Of a DNA stretch of 64,000 nt, positions 53,101 to 64,000 are shown piece after piece (position 1 is the first letter of the stretch; each line of letters starts with the position of its first letter). Made by a program: the position numbers and the translations under genes. The notes beneath the pieces are model-generated. The model worked only from the letters and a program-made list of their open reading frames with translations, did no database searches and was not told where the DNA came from. Source of the stretch: Sindora glabra (taxonomy: Eukaryota > Streptophyta > Magnoliopsida > Fabales > Fabaceae). The stretch covers positions 81,308,693 through 81,372,692 of the forward strand of contig CM035232.1 in the NCBI GenBank assembly GCA_020226215.1, in the 5' to 3' direction.

Positions 53101-53379
53101 TTAAATGCAACAAATTATTTTTATAAATATTTACCTCCATAATCTCTATAACTAATTTCTCAATTTATAAGAAGTTTTTGTAAAAAAAATTTTAATTATT
53201 TTAATCAAATCTCGAACCAATGATCGTTATAAAAATAAATGTATTTCAAATATTATTATTAATATAATTTCAATATCTCAAAGCCTTTAAAGGAAAGAGA
53301 TTCAAGTTCAATTATTAATCAATTAAATAAATATTCATAAATATAGAAATTCATGAAACTAAAATTTTGGGATATTACA
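50102..53379 (-). mobile_element. Solo LTR C2 (family C), inserted in the reverse transcriptase of element II
   Basis: CTTAC lies on both sides (50097-50101 and 53380-53384). The - strand start is TGTAATATCCCAAAAT; the + strand start TATCATAACCC is a decayed TGTCACAACCC. The reverse-transcriptase reading runs into the duplication on one side (LNPLILDVV) and resumes on the other (RKEITKLLEAG), which proves the insertion. A GC-richer block at about 51780-52860 corresponds to 58930-59740 in C3 and probably contains the LTR leader. The frames 51796-51978, 52320-52547 and 52544-52828 lie in it and are not conserved. Confidence 0.93.
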
Positions 53380-53384
53380 CTTAC

Positions 53385-54560
53385 TACATCCAAAATCAAA
53401 GGGTTAAGTCTTTTTTAATGTTGTCTCACTAGTTTGATTCCTTGTTCTAATAAAATTCAATACATACATGTAGAAGCGCTAATAATAGAAATATCTGCAA
53501 GTGTTCACCCAATTGCTTGTTTATGAAACCTCAAAATCTACAACAACTTCTCTTCTTGCTCAATTGTAAATTCTTTGCTATAATGACTAGTAGCTTCTCA
53601 TTCTCAACTAAGGATGCATACTTTAAAGTTCTAAAAAAGGCTTAAGCTCCAATGTTAGTGGCTAAATCATAGAAGGTATTAATTTATTGGTAGAAATGAC
53701 TTATGTAAGATGAATTTCTTCTTACCTTCTTGAATGGCACTACTTTCATATTTCAACACATATGGCCCATTTAGTATCACCATCATAGCAAGTGCACTCA
53801 TGGCAATCAAAATAATCCGTAAAAATAAAAATTTGAGGAAAATCAACAAGCATGTTATTAAGAGTATCTTTAGCAAACTCATTAATCACATTTAATTGAA
53901 ATGTAGTATGCTCTTTCACAGGATATTTTATAGCTTCAAAGATGTTGAAGCTCATAATTGTATCTCCAACTTCCATGGAAACAGCGTCAACATCTATGTT
54001 TATCTTTATTTTTGCTATTTTAAGGAATGGTCTCCCTAGAATCAAAGGTGCATGGGCATTTAGAGATTTATCCTCCAATGTAGAAATCTAATGGGAATAT
54101 TAATTCTTTGACTTGAACTAGCACATCTTCAACAACACCAGTAGGGTATGCAATATTTCTATTGGCTAACTAAATCAAAATTCTTGTTTGCTTCAAAGGG
54201 TTAAACTATAATGAAGAAAATATTAGCATTGGCATGACATTAATAGAAGCTCCTAAGTTAATTAAGGCATGCTCAAATCCACTATTACCCATAATGTAGG
54301 GCTTGTCAAATGTCCCTACATTTTTGCACTTTTAGGTTGAATTTGGTTAAATGATAGTTGATATATTCTATTCTAAGCTAATTTTTTCATTGCCATATAG
54401 CTTTTTCTTGGGAGTACATAACTTTTTAAGGAATTTAGCATATTTAAAAATTTGCTTAATGGCATCCAACAATAGAATATTAACTTCCACCTTCCTAAAA
54501 GTTTTCAAAATCTCTCTATCTGTAATAATTTCTTTTATTTTTCTAGATTGGGTAATTCTA
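53385..54560 (-). pseudogene. Protease tail and start of reverse transcriptase of element II
   Basis: On the - strand from 54078 the frame reads HAPLILGRPFLKIAKIKINI followed by DVDAVSMEVGD and IMSFNIFEAIKYP. This is the conserved C-terminal part of the plant gypsy protease, with its GRPFL motif. It continues through FDCHECTCYDGD to 53746. Nearer 53385 the start of reverse transcriptase appears (NQTSETT, then in another frame KRLNPLILDVV), cut by solo LTR C2. The upstream protease part toward 54560 is more decayed, with VNILLLDAIKQI-like text near 54440-54490. The 110-codon frame 53746-54078 is the longest surviving piece. Confidence 0.88.
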
Positions 54561-56080
54561 CTTACGAAAGAAAATGGTCATGTATAATCTATTGGTTAGT
54601 ATAAAGTGAACTTTCTACAGAATTCTTAACATCTATTGGTTGTTTTTGCTTACTTTGCTAACTTGCTAGTTGAGGATTAGTGGGCACATGAAATACTTTA
54701 CCACTTCTGAGCATGATAGCAGAAACATTACTTTTTAGGTTGGAAATTATTTAGGAAGGCAATATAACATAACCTTAGGATTTAGGCTCATTTAAAGAAG
54801 AAGCTAACAAACCAATTTATGTTTGTAAATCTTACATTATAGCATCTGTTCTTTGCTAAAAATACAAGTTACTGATAGCCATTTACTTTACTAAATCCTT
54901 AAAAGCTAAGAAAATGAGGGTGAAGCTACTTGTTGGTTCTGGGAATTTTACTATTGGATTAGCTTAAAAGGTTGAGACTACTAGAATGGAGGTTTGCTTG
55001 GTTGGTATTATGTTAGTTTAATTGGTTGCTAGACTAGTGCATTACTATATCTAAAATTAAGTTGATCTCTCTAACTAAGATTCTAAAAGTTAAGAGTAAG
55101 GATCATATTTAAGTTATTACTACTATTGGTATTGGTTCTATTGTTAGTACTAAGCTTTTCCAAGAAATATTGTTACTACATAAGCTTGATATTAACCATT
55201 ATCTTCTCATAATGTCAAACATGAATCAGTGATATGAGTTAGGCAAAAGCATATGCCACAAAGTCTAGTAATGAAAGAGACATGCATTTACTATTGTTAT
55301 CCTATTGCCATTTACCTTACTAGAGAAGCTAATTCAGCTATACTTTCTCCATTCTTTATTGATCTGCATAGGAAAAGTTCATCTTATTCATACTTCTAAT
55401 GGTAGAAATCATTCGGGTGCCAAATTGTTTAGAGTTTACTACCATATTAGCTATTAAATCCCTAGCTATCATAAGTGCTTTATTAATGCTCCACCATATG
55501 CAACATCAATCATGCTCTTATCCATAGGAAAAATTCATTCTTAGAAATACTGGATTAGAAGTTGCTTAATGATTTAGCAGTGTGGACAACTTCAACACAC
55601 CTTCTTAAATATCCCCTAATACTCATACAATGCCTCACCATTCATCTGTCTTATGCCATAAATTTCTTTTTTGATTGTAACAACTTTTGAAGCAAGGAAA
55701 AACTTCTATAAGAATAACTACTTCAAATCATTCCAGCAAGTTCAGGCCAAAAAATAAATCATCCCAGCAAGTAATAGAACCTAACTATAAGTAGTATAAT
55801 CAATCCTTAGCTGCATCAACAAGTAAGAAAAGAAACGCCCTTAGTCTGATATAGTTTTCTTAAATGCTACGAGGTTTCATGATTAGGCAAATCACATAGA
55901 ACTCCTTCAAGTGCTTTTAAGCGTGCTCACCTACAAGATCATGAAATCTAAGAAGCAAATGTATTAAACCAAATTTAAGCTCAAAATTAGCATCAAGTTC
56001 AAGATATTTGATGCTTAAAGATTAGTAAGTAACATCAAGTGTAGCCAATTCCTTTAATGTCACATTGTAATTGTCATATT
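54561..56080 (-). pseudogene. Gag of Athila-like element II, decayed
   Basis: It aligns base by base with the gag of element I. The segment 55580-55760 matches 22060-22200, covering the IRKEI-YG and GE-LYEY landmarks on the - strand. The segment 55860-56000 matches 22290-22440, the FELK and HLK-F regions. A low-complexity tail near 54950-55200 matches the tail in element I. Stops and frame changes are more numerous than in element I. It would have formed the particle shell. Confidence 0.82.
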
Positions 56081-56841
56081 ATCAAACTTATCTAAAAGGT
56101 CAGAATGCCAAGTGGGGATACTATAATAATCTATATTCATACTTCTACAAAAGAAAATGAAAAATCCTATCTATTTTAGAATCAAATTCTAATAAATCAC
56201 CAGTAGTTCTCCTAATCATGCACTACATTACACTAACGAGAAACATAGAAACACCATAACACTAGTGCATAATGAAAAATCACTCAAAATACATCCAATT
56301 AACCTATCCAAATTTTTTTGAAAACATAGGACCACCATAGAATGAAATTTACAATCATGCAAAATCCAAAAATGCCATAAAAAATCTTTAAAAAATTCAA
56401 TAAGTAGTCTAAACAATGGAATTGAGCAAAAAAGGAATGGACCTCTCAAACTATAAGCCAATGGAGAGCCTTGATCCAAAAAAAAATATTTTTCTACCAC
56501 CCTAAAATTTTTTAACTCAATCAAAACTAGTCATTTTGATACCTATTTAAAGAGTAGCTAGAATGTATACAGCTTGTTTTAATGAGCCAAAAAACCTCTA
56601 TTAATGTGCTAAATAAAGTACTATATGATGGAAAAGGATAAGGAATGTAAGAGAATACAAGAAAAAATAAGAGAATGCAAGAAAATGTAGAAAATTGATA
56701 GATACCATAGAAAATAAGGAAATAATAACAATAAAAGGTGTAGAAAAATAATGAGAAGGAAACACTAATAAAATTAACAAAAATGCTTCAACAATTATGC
56801 AATATACAACTAATAAAAGATGAGAAGGAATGAATTCAAGT
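56081..56841 (-). other. Leader of element II between primer-binding site and gag
   Basis: It matches 22499-23197 in element I. The 98-codon frame at 56228-56524 (-) is not matched by a frame in element I and is treated as chance. Confidence 0.6.
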
Positions 56842-56856
56842 GAATCCTTGGCAATG
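56842..56856 (-). other. Primer-binding site of element II, left piece (split by C3)
   Basis: GAATCCTTGGCAATG here and GGAGCCA at 60631-60637 are the two halves of a tRNA-Asp-type primer-binding site like that of element I. Solo LTR C3 lies between them, with its target duplication inside the site. Confidence 0.75.
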
Positions 56857-58374
56857 TGTCACAACCTATTTGACGTGACCAATGTGAATTCTGTTACCAG
56901 CTCCCATAAGTCTAAACAATTTTTCACCTTTTCTATTCAATAAAAGTTTCTAAATTTCTAGGAAAACCCAAATTTTATTGTAAATTTTTTTATGAAAAAA
57001 TATATAATTTCCTTTATTTTTGAATGCTGTTCGAGTGCCATACACTTTAAAATATAGAACTTAGATATTTTTCAAATATGATAGTGACAAACATACACAT
57101 AATACTATCCAATTACAACATATATGCAAATAAATGATTCAACACATCAATGTTGAATTAATAACACAATCATCAATTCATTTTTAATCCTAATTCAAAA
57201 TGATCCTAACTGTCAAATCTTCCAATTCAAGCAATCTTTGATTTTCCATGAATGCTACAAGGCTTAAAGGCACTCATCTTTAGCCTAAAATATTGAAATA
57301 AAATAAAGTAAGTTGCATGAACTCAGTGAATATATAACTACCATCGCTAAATCTCGATTCATTTATATTAAATGGTTTCATATTAATTAAAAGTTTGATT
57401 GAAGAAATAATTTCAACCCAAGCTCTTTGAATTTCTAAATATGTGAAACCCAATCCAGGATGAAGTATCCACTTGCACAACTTAAATTCTACATTTCTCA
57501 ACATAAATCATAATAACTCCATTATTCAATAACATATAATATTTATATCCCACATTACCCATTCCGAGTAGACATCACAATCACATAATAGCTATTAAGG
57601 CTTAAACACAAATAAATCATCATAATTATATTAAGTCTTTGCAATCATATCCAACTGTGATATCCAATCATAGACAATTTCCAACATCATACATCTAGTT
57701 ACAATAAACATACATATAATCACTTTTGATTTCAAGGAGATTTCTATATTTTCTTAACCAGTTGTTGGAATTTCCCATTCGACTCTTAAATCACAAGTTC
57801 ATCATTATTTAGTATCCAATGCCCTCTATGATAGAATTTGTAAATAATATATACATGAGAGCTTAACTCTTAAATCACAATTCATACTATAATTTCTAGC
57901 ATATAAGTGACAGAGAGTTCAACCATCAACATTTGGTAATCATTATTAACATCATCATACTTTCGTTGCACACTCTACTTAAATAATGCTCACTCAAGAA
58001 TTAATTACTTTTATTTTACGATATCAAATTTTATACATAACTATATATGCATGAACAGGAAATCTATACCATTAAGAACAAGAATATAATTTATAATATT
58101 TAAATCATATAATATATATAAATAAAAGTTTAATAGTAAGATATATATTCACTTGCTCAAATCCACCTATTTTATCTATTCTAAAGCATCCAAGTTCACT
58201 TGCATCTCATCTTCCTATTCATAATTTACAAGAGTAATTTATAAATAAATAAGCATTCTTTATTTTATTTCCAAACCACTATTCCAAGATATGGAAACTT
58301 TATACTTTAGTTATATTCCATTAATATTTTATCAACATTTTGTAACATAATACTTTTATACTTCCAAGTTCTTT

Positions 58375-58456
<82 letters not shown>

Positions 58457-60626
58457 TATGGCACAATGCCTTTTCTTCTTATATTTTTAGAATATTAGCT
58501 AGCAGAAATAAAATGTCAATTTATGGAGATTTTTTAATTAAATTCATGCAAGTAGAATGGTTAATACTTAATGATCTTGGAAGATTCTATATATATCATT
58601 TTAACCATAACCTTTAACTTTGATTCAAAATAATCAAAATTACATTTTTCATAATTGAACACTTTCTTAAACTGTTAGTAATTTATTCAAAATATTGGGA
58701 TATAATGCCCCACACATGCCCTAGTCAAATCCCTTAAATTATATTTTCATAAGGTCCACCAAATACTCAAATAATACAAAAGAAACATAGAAATCTTCTG
58801 AATTAACCACTAATCAAACAAAATCTTTAGATATAACACTTTAACAATATTTCAATCATATTTTACTAACAATTTATAGCTCCCATCGCAAATATATATT
58901 GACTGACTATTGTATATTCAAAACAATCCCATATTAAATGTATAATTTCATAGACTTATGCGTAATAGTTTTTAGATCAAAATCAAGACAATAAAATGTT
59001 AAAGCCCAAGATGAAATCCACTCACAATCTTTCAAAGGGGCTAGCCAGAAAACAGAGAGAGAGCAAGCTCTGCTCTCTATTAGAACTCTAGAAGAGCATT
59101 GCAGTTTGAGCTCCAATCTACTCTGCTGATAAAGAAAAACCCAGCGCCACGTCGCAGTTTTGCACTTCTTCGTACCATCTACAATAGCAGCCAGACGAAG
59201 CTAAGGACGGAGAACTGCAGCACAATGCAACGACATCCAACTTACAGCAAACACCAAACCCCTAGCTCCCAGCAAGCGCCAAACCCGCAGCTCCCAGCTT
59301 TCTTTGAGTAGCTGATGCTCAGGTTGGTGACGGCAACTTAATGACGGTGAGCTTGGGTGGTGCAAACGAGAGGAGCTGAATGCAAACTAGCTGAACACGC
59401 GGCTCGTGATTGACAATTTTCAGCAGAACCTCAGCTTTGTTCTCACCATTCTCCATGACGATGTGTGCTGATTGAAGAATAAAAAGAAAAAAGTGACGTG
59501 CAATGGAGTAGAACTGGCGTAAGGCAGTGCCGCGATGGAAAAGGGGTAGAAAGCTGGCAAAGAGAAGAGAGGGAGCGCGAAAGAGAACAGAAACCCCCTG
59601 AGAGAGGAAAAGAAAGTTCTGTTCGAAAAATTAAAAAGAAAGAGAGATCCAGCAATAGAGTAAGTTGGTTGAGTTGCCGACAAAGAGTAAAAGGGAAGAG
59701 AGTAATAAGGACCGCAAAAAAATGGGATAGCATAAAATAATAAAAAAATGACACCAACTTTAAGAAAGGAGTAAAATCAAAGTTAAAGTTACGAGTTATG
59801 ATACGAGGTCAATTTTATGGAATCCCTGTAAGTTATAAATTCATAGGATTGTATTAAAATAAGAATTATTAAATAAAATTTATTTTATCACATCAATATG
59901 AGTTTAGAATACATATGAGTACAATAGAAAGTATTATAATATGATACTCCTCACTTATTATAAATTTAATTCTTTTATCAAATTATATCCCTCTATTCAA
60001 TTTAAAATTCATTTGAGCCATTCATTTATCTTAGTAATTCATTTTCATAGTTTAATTTTATCTAAAGCTGAATTCAATTATTTTTAATCTTCTCCCAATA
60101 AAAAATATATTTATATTAACTTAATTGATCTGAAAATTCTAAAATAAATATTTTACTCCCCATAATTTTTAAAAATAATTTATTAAATACGAACAATTGA
60201 TTCATAAAATTTTATACTCAAATACTATTTTCGAATTATGAAAAAATCCTAATAAAATATTTAAACAAACATCGAATTAATAATAACTATGTAAAAATAA
60301 ATCCATTTCACTCTTCAACAATTCTCAATTATAATTTATTAAATATAATAACTTATTTCATAAATCCTTACACCAATAATCACTAAAATATTTTCAACTT
60401 GCAAGAAATTTCTTATGAAAATTATTTTAAACTAATCTTAAATTAACATGGCCATATATAAAAGTACATAAATAAATTTCAAATATTATCTCAAGCATCA
60501 TCTTTAATATTTTTGAACTTCTAATACAAAAAGTAAAATTCAATCCAAACGTTAACTGAATAAATAAATACTTATTCACAAGTATCAAATTTTATATAAT
60601 TGTAAATTTAAACTTAGGTTATTACA
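56857..60626 (-). mobile_element. Solo LTR C3 (family C), inserted in the primer-binding site of element II
   Basis: The + strand start is TGTCACAACC and the + strand end is GTTATTACA. CAATG (56852-56856) and CAAGG (60627-60631) form a 4-of-5 target duplication. It aligns with C1 and C2; for example 56871-57060 matches 50125-50300. It contains a long AT microsatellite and a GC-richer block near 58930-59740. Frames 59099-59311, 59420-59683, 59443-59757 and 59498-59740 lie in that block, overlap on both strands, and reflect purine/pyrimidine bias. Confidence 0.9.
58379..58451. repeat. (AT)n microsatellite, about 36 units, inside LTR C3
   Basis: A pure AT dinucleotide run. It is absent from C1 and C2 at the matching place, so it grew after insertion or just before it. 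Confidence 0.96.
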
Positions 60627-60644
60627 CAAGGGAGCCAAAACTTT

Positions 60645-62241
60645 TGATAAAGCATCATAACATCCAAAATTAATTATTACTAGTTTACCAAAAATTATGC
60701 AATATAAGGTGACAAATTAGGTCGTACCTTTAATGATCCTTTTGATATATATACTTTCTAAATTATTTAGTAACAATTATTATACAATTATTTAAGCTTT
60801 TTATACACTAAAAATAGAATGAAGAAAAGCAAATAGAAGTGAAATAAAAATGCAAACAGAAATGTAGATAAAATACAAAATACAAAATAAAATTCAAAAT
60901 TATGCAAAATAGAATGAATACAAAACTAAATTGAAAGGGTTTTGATTTAAAATTAAAATAATTATATTAAACAAAATAAAACACACCAAAACAAAAAGAA
61001 ACAAGATCAATAGAGCAGAGTAGTTAATTCAAGAATTTAAAAGTTCTTAGTATGGATTAATCATAAATCACAAAACATTTAACAATTCCAATTGATTTTT
61101 CAACTATGAATTATTCAAAACTCCTACAATAATTCATAAGTTCTATGCTAGATAATTATCTAGAATTTGATCAATTAAGACTAATAAGATTAAGCAATTG
61201 CTATAATTTATAAAATTAGATTGAAATTGATTTAAAAATAGAATTAAACTATATTAAGGGATTAAACTAGAAACATCTGATTTAATCTTTTAATCATCTG
61301 TCCTCACATGAAAACCATGATTAACTAAGTATAATTTAATACAAAAATAGATAAAGATCAGAAATTATAAGGTTAAATACCAATTATATTAAATTAACAT
61401 TCAACACACGTAATTTCAAGCAATTAACAAAAGGAATAATGGGAAGAGAAAAATCAATTAGAAGAAGTCAACATTACAAATTTGGATCTCATAATCCAAT
61501 AGAGATAAGCCTCAAAATCTTTAAATCAACTAGAAGTTCCCTTCATGGCTAGAAAAAAAAAAGAAACTTTTAAGAAAGAGAAAAAATGTTTTTGCTAAAT
61601 TGCGTAGTGTGTTAAAATTTATTATGTTCTTGCCTTCTACATCTGACTGAACAACCACTAAAAATTATAAAAAATAAGGCCTTGCTAATTTTGGAAGCCT
61701 AGAACTTATTTTACAAAATTTTGTACTCTAAAAGTTATAGTAGTGAAATTTCATAGCTTTGACTTCCATCTAATGTAAGATCACTAAAACTATGTAGTTT
61801 CAATAAATCATGAACTTAAAACTTGTAGGTTTCGATCTTAGGAAGCTTTGGGTGCTAGTTTCATATTAATTAGACCTTGAGAGCTCTAAATATAGCCCAA
61901 AAATCAAAGCTGGGTCGTTTGGAATACAAATAAGGCTTTACTTCCTTGTTAAATAAGACCTTCTAGAACTCGAACTATGCTTTCACGCAAAACATAAAAT
62001 TTGTAGAGTTTTCTTTAAGCATTTTAACAATATAAAGATCACCTTAATCCAATATCTAAAGTTCAAAATATAGCTAAAAACCTAAAACAGTGTAAAAATT
62101 TAGCATTAATCGAATAAATTCAAAATATTATAAAACCAACCCTAATCACATAACATGGCTAATTGTATAAAATTAAGCATATGTAACATACTAAAAGGTA
62201 TGAAATAGGAGAAAATAATATGGATAAAATTATACACATCA
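60645..62241 (-). mobile_element. 5' LTR of element II (family B)
   Basis: The + strand start TGATAAAGCATCATAACA lies next to the right half of the primer-binding site, and the right end is TACACATCA. It aligns throughout with 23225-24796. ATAAG follows, matching GTAAG at the other end of the element. Confidence 0.82.
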
Positions 62242-62710
62242 ATAAGACATGTTTTATATTTAAAATATTATTTATGCCAGTATATTCATGCATTAAGTCT
62301 TAGACTTTCTCCTTTTAGTGTTGTCCTTTGCAAGATATTCAAATAAAATGATTGCCATTACCCTATGTTCGATTTAGTGAAAGTTAGACAATATAGCATA
62401 GGTAATGACTATTGTTAGGAAATGGAGGTATAACGGCCTTATGTAAGAGAGAAGAATGTAGCATGAGGTTAATCTAAATTAGAAAAAGGAAAATTACCTC
62501 CTTAATTGTTGTAATATATATATAGATATATATGAATAGTTATCTTTTCCCTTAAACATTAAAAGGCATATACAATAGATAGTTGAAGAGAGAAGATACC
62601 ATTACTAACTGGGCTACTAGAAACCAAGAATTAGTACCCACATTGGTCATGACTGGGTACAAGTCAAGACATAATGGAAATAAGGCATAGTTAAATGTAC
62701 ATATACTTAG

Positions 62711-63109
62711 ATACATGTATATATGTATACATGCATATATATATATGAATAATGAAATTGATGAGCTCGAATGATTATAAACAATTGAATTTTAGTAACA
62801 AAATGTGTGCCGTGAAATATATGTTTAAAGTATTTATGTTTTAGAAGGATAAATCTAGTTTAGTAGGCTTTATTTACTATAATATTTGATTTTGCTAAAG
62901 TGTTCACTCATTAAGCCTTGAACTTACCCTTCCATGTGTTGTCTTTGCATATGTCTAGCTTGAATTACCTTCACCACCATTTCAAAGTTGAGCTTATTAA
63001 AGCCTATACAATATGGCTTAGGTAGTTTAAGATATTTTATGATAGATATTTTTGGACATTCATATTTATAAGATAAGAAAAGAGAAAAGGGATAAATGCC
63101 TACTCCCTT
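62711..63109. other. Spacer between LTR E2 and a CACTA-like end
   Basis: No coding region is supported; the 71-codon frame at 62924-63139 (-) crosses the CACTA-like terminus and has no recognisable family. Confidence 0.45.
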
Positions 63110-64000
63110 CACTACTATAAAATAGTTGATTAATGCCAATTGTTTAGCATATTATACCTCGGAATACGGTTGACACCATATGAAATGTCATAGTAAATAA
63201 GTTATCACATCAATTACATATATAATGTGAAAAAAATAAAATAATGCCAATTTTTGTATCGACTAAATTGTTATTATTTCTTTGTATATCATACCATCTG
63301 ATCACCAATAATGATTTAAAGATATAAGTTTTTACTAAGTAATTGACATAAAATGTTTACAAAATATTTTTTAATGATAAATTTTGAATTCTACACTAAG
63401 ATATTTCCAATATAAATTGAATAAATTCAACATTATGCCAAAAATATATATTTTGAGTTAACATTTTTAAAAAGCCATAACTTCACATTTGATTGTCCAT
63501 TTAGGAAAAAATTTCTATTAGTTCATGTGAGTTTTCAAGATCTATCCATTTACAAACCCAAAAGGGGTTTTATCCCTTCCTAAATCATGAAAGATAACCA
63601 TTTTCATATACTTTTTTCACCTTTTTTCCATCTCTATTTATTGTTGGCCAATTTTGGACTTTCCTACAATATTTTACAAACACATAATAGCATCTAAAAC
63701 TTATACATAACCTCAAAAGTTATACAAAGATCATACAAATAAAAAATTCTTAAAAAACCTACACAAAAATATAGAAATGAAAGAAACAAAGATCTAAAAG
63801 AAATAAAAGCAAGAAAGGCATTTGGCATTGACTTTGGACTCCTTTTCAACTTTTTATCAATCACATAGTAAGTACCTAAAAATTAGATACAATCTCCAAA
63901 GTTATAGAAGAAACCTAAACAAAAATTCTCTTAAAACAACCTACAAAAAAAAAATCAAAGAAATGGATAAGGTGAAGATCTAATAAATAAAAATAAGAAT
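63110..64000 (+). mobile_element. Left end of a CACTA-like DNA transposon, running out of the window
   Basis: It begins CACTACTATAAAATAG, then TTGATTAATGCCAATTGTTTAG, which fits the complement of the terminus at 29693 over about 40 bases with a few changes. Subterminal phrases (AATGCCAATTTTT, CATCAATTACAT) follow. No transposase frame is visible before the window ends, so the element may be non-autonomous or continue to the right. Confidence 0.55.

Larger units (their letters stand above)
44501..62241 (-). mobile_element. Athila-like Ty3/gypsy element II with nested insertions
   Basis: On the - strand the order is 5' LTR (62241-60645), primer-binding site (split by C3), leader, gag, protease, reverse transcriptase (split by C2), RNase H, integrase (split by a gypsy fragment), 3' untranslated region and a truncated 3' LTR (45147-44501). 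GTAAG (44496-44500) and ATAAG (62242-62246) form a 4-of-5 target duplication. The flanks joined across the element match LTR E1 near 32020-32090. Without the nested insertions it would be about 10 kb. All domains carry stops, so it is dead. Confidence 0.87.
41018..62710 (+). mobile_element. LTR E2 (family E), host of the B3 and element II insertions
   Basis: It starts TGTTACATCTCCTTAG at 41018, right after a polypurine tract. Its pieces are 41018-42113, 44011-44500 and 62242 to about 62710, which line up in order with E1. The first gap holds a B LTR and the second holds the 17.7-kb element II with its own insertions. Matching pieces on both sides of each insertion make the order of events readable. 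The right end is not defined. Confidence 0.7.

Noticed and set aside
59420..59757. Overlapping open frames on both strands, up to 104 codons
   Set aside because: They lie in the purine/pyrimidine-biased leader of solo LTR C3, are low in complexity, overlap each other and are not conserved in C1 or C2.

Overview
The window looks like nuclear DNA of a flowering plant, probably a dicot, from gene-poor and probably pericentromeric heterochromatin. It is very AT-rich, has no open frame longer than 136 codons, and is almost entirely built of nested, decayed LTR retrotransposons with a few DNA-transposon pieces. I found no intact host gene, tRNA or rRNA gene. The species cannot be named from the sequence alone.

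The repeat families below carry my own letters. Family A is a solo LTR of 2.4-2.9 kb (TGTAAT...GTTACA), present three times on the + strand with perfect 5-bp target-site duplications: A1 6206-8740 (CCTAA), A2 9403-12277 (CTTAC) and A3 26966-29394 (GAGAT). Family C is a solo LTR of 3.3-3.8 kb on the - strand: C1 17021-20578 (AAAAA), C2 50102-53379 (CTTAC) and C3 56857-60626 (CAATG/CAAGG). Family D is a solo LTR of about 3 kb on the - strand: D1 2487-5588 (TAAAT) and D2 about 32094-35117. Family E is an older LTR sequence that hosts many of the others: E0 near 9098-12860, E1 near 30475-35580 and E2 near 41018-62710. Family B is the LTR of Athila-like Ty3/gypsy elements.

Two Athila-like elements lie on the - strand. 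Element I (about 14805-24796) keeps a 5' LTR, a primer-binding site resembling tRNA-Asp, gag, and a protease split by C1. It lacks reverse transcriptase, RNase H, integrase and a recognisable 3' LTR. Element II (44501-62241, imperfect duplication GTAAG/ATAAG) keeps gag, protease, reverse transcriptase, RNase H, integrase, a 5' LTR and a truncated 3' LTR. C2 interrupts its reverse transcriptase, C3 interrupts its primer-binding site, and a fragment of another gypsy element interrupts its integrase. Element II itself lies inside E2, which also carries a B-type LTR (42114-44010, CTATG).

Other pieces are a 434-bp hAT-like element rich in GGGCC motifs (35590-36023, 8-bp duplication), two ends of one CACTA-like family (29693 and 63110), a decayed plant-transposon-type protein gene (about 37290-38262, continued after a B LTR at 39739), two long AT microsatellites and several tandem repeats.

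The interest of the window is stratigraphic. E is the oldest layer; element II and B3 inserted into it; C2 and C3 inserted into element II. Paralogous copies of E supply near-empty sites that confirm several insertions. No cellular system made of cooperating genes is visible.
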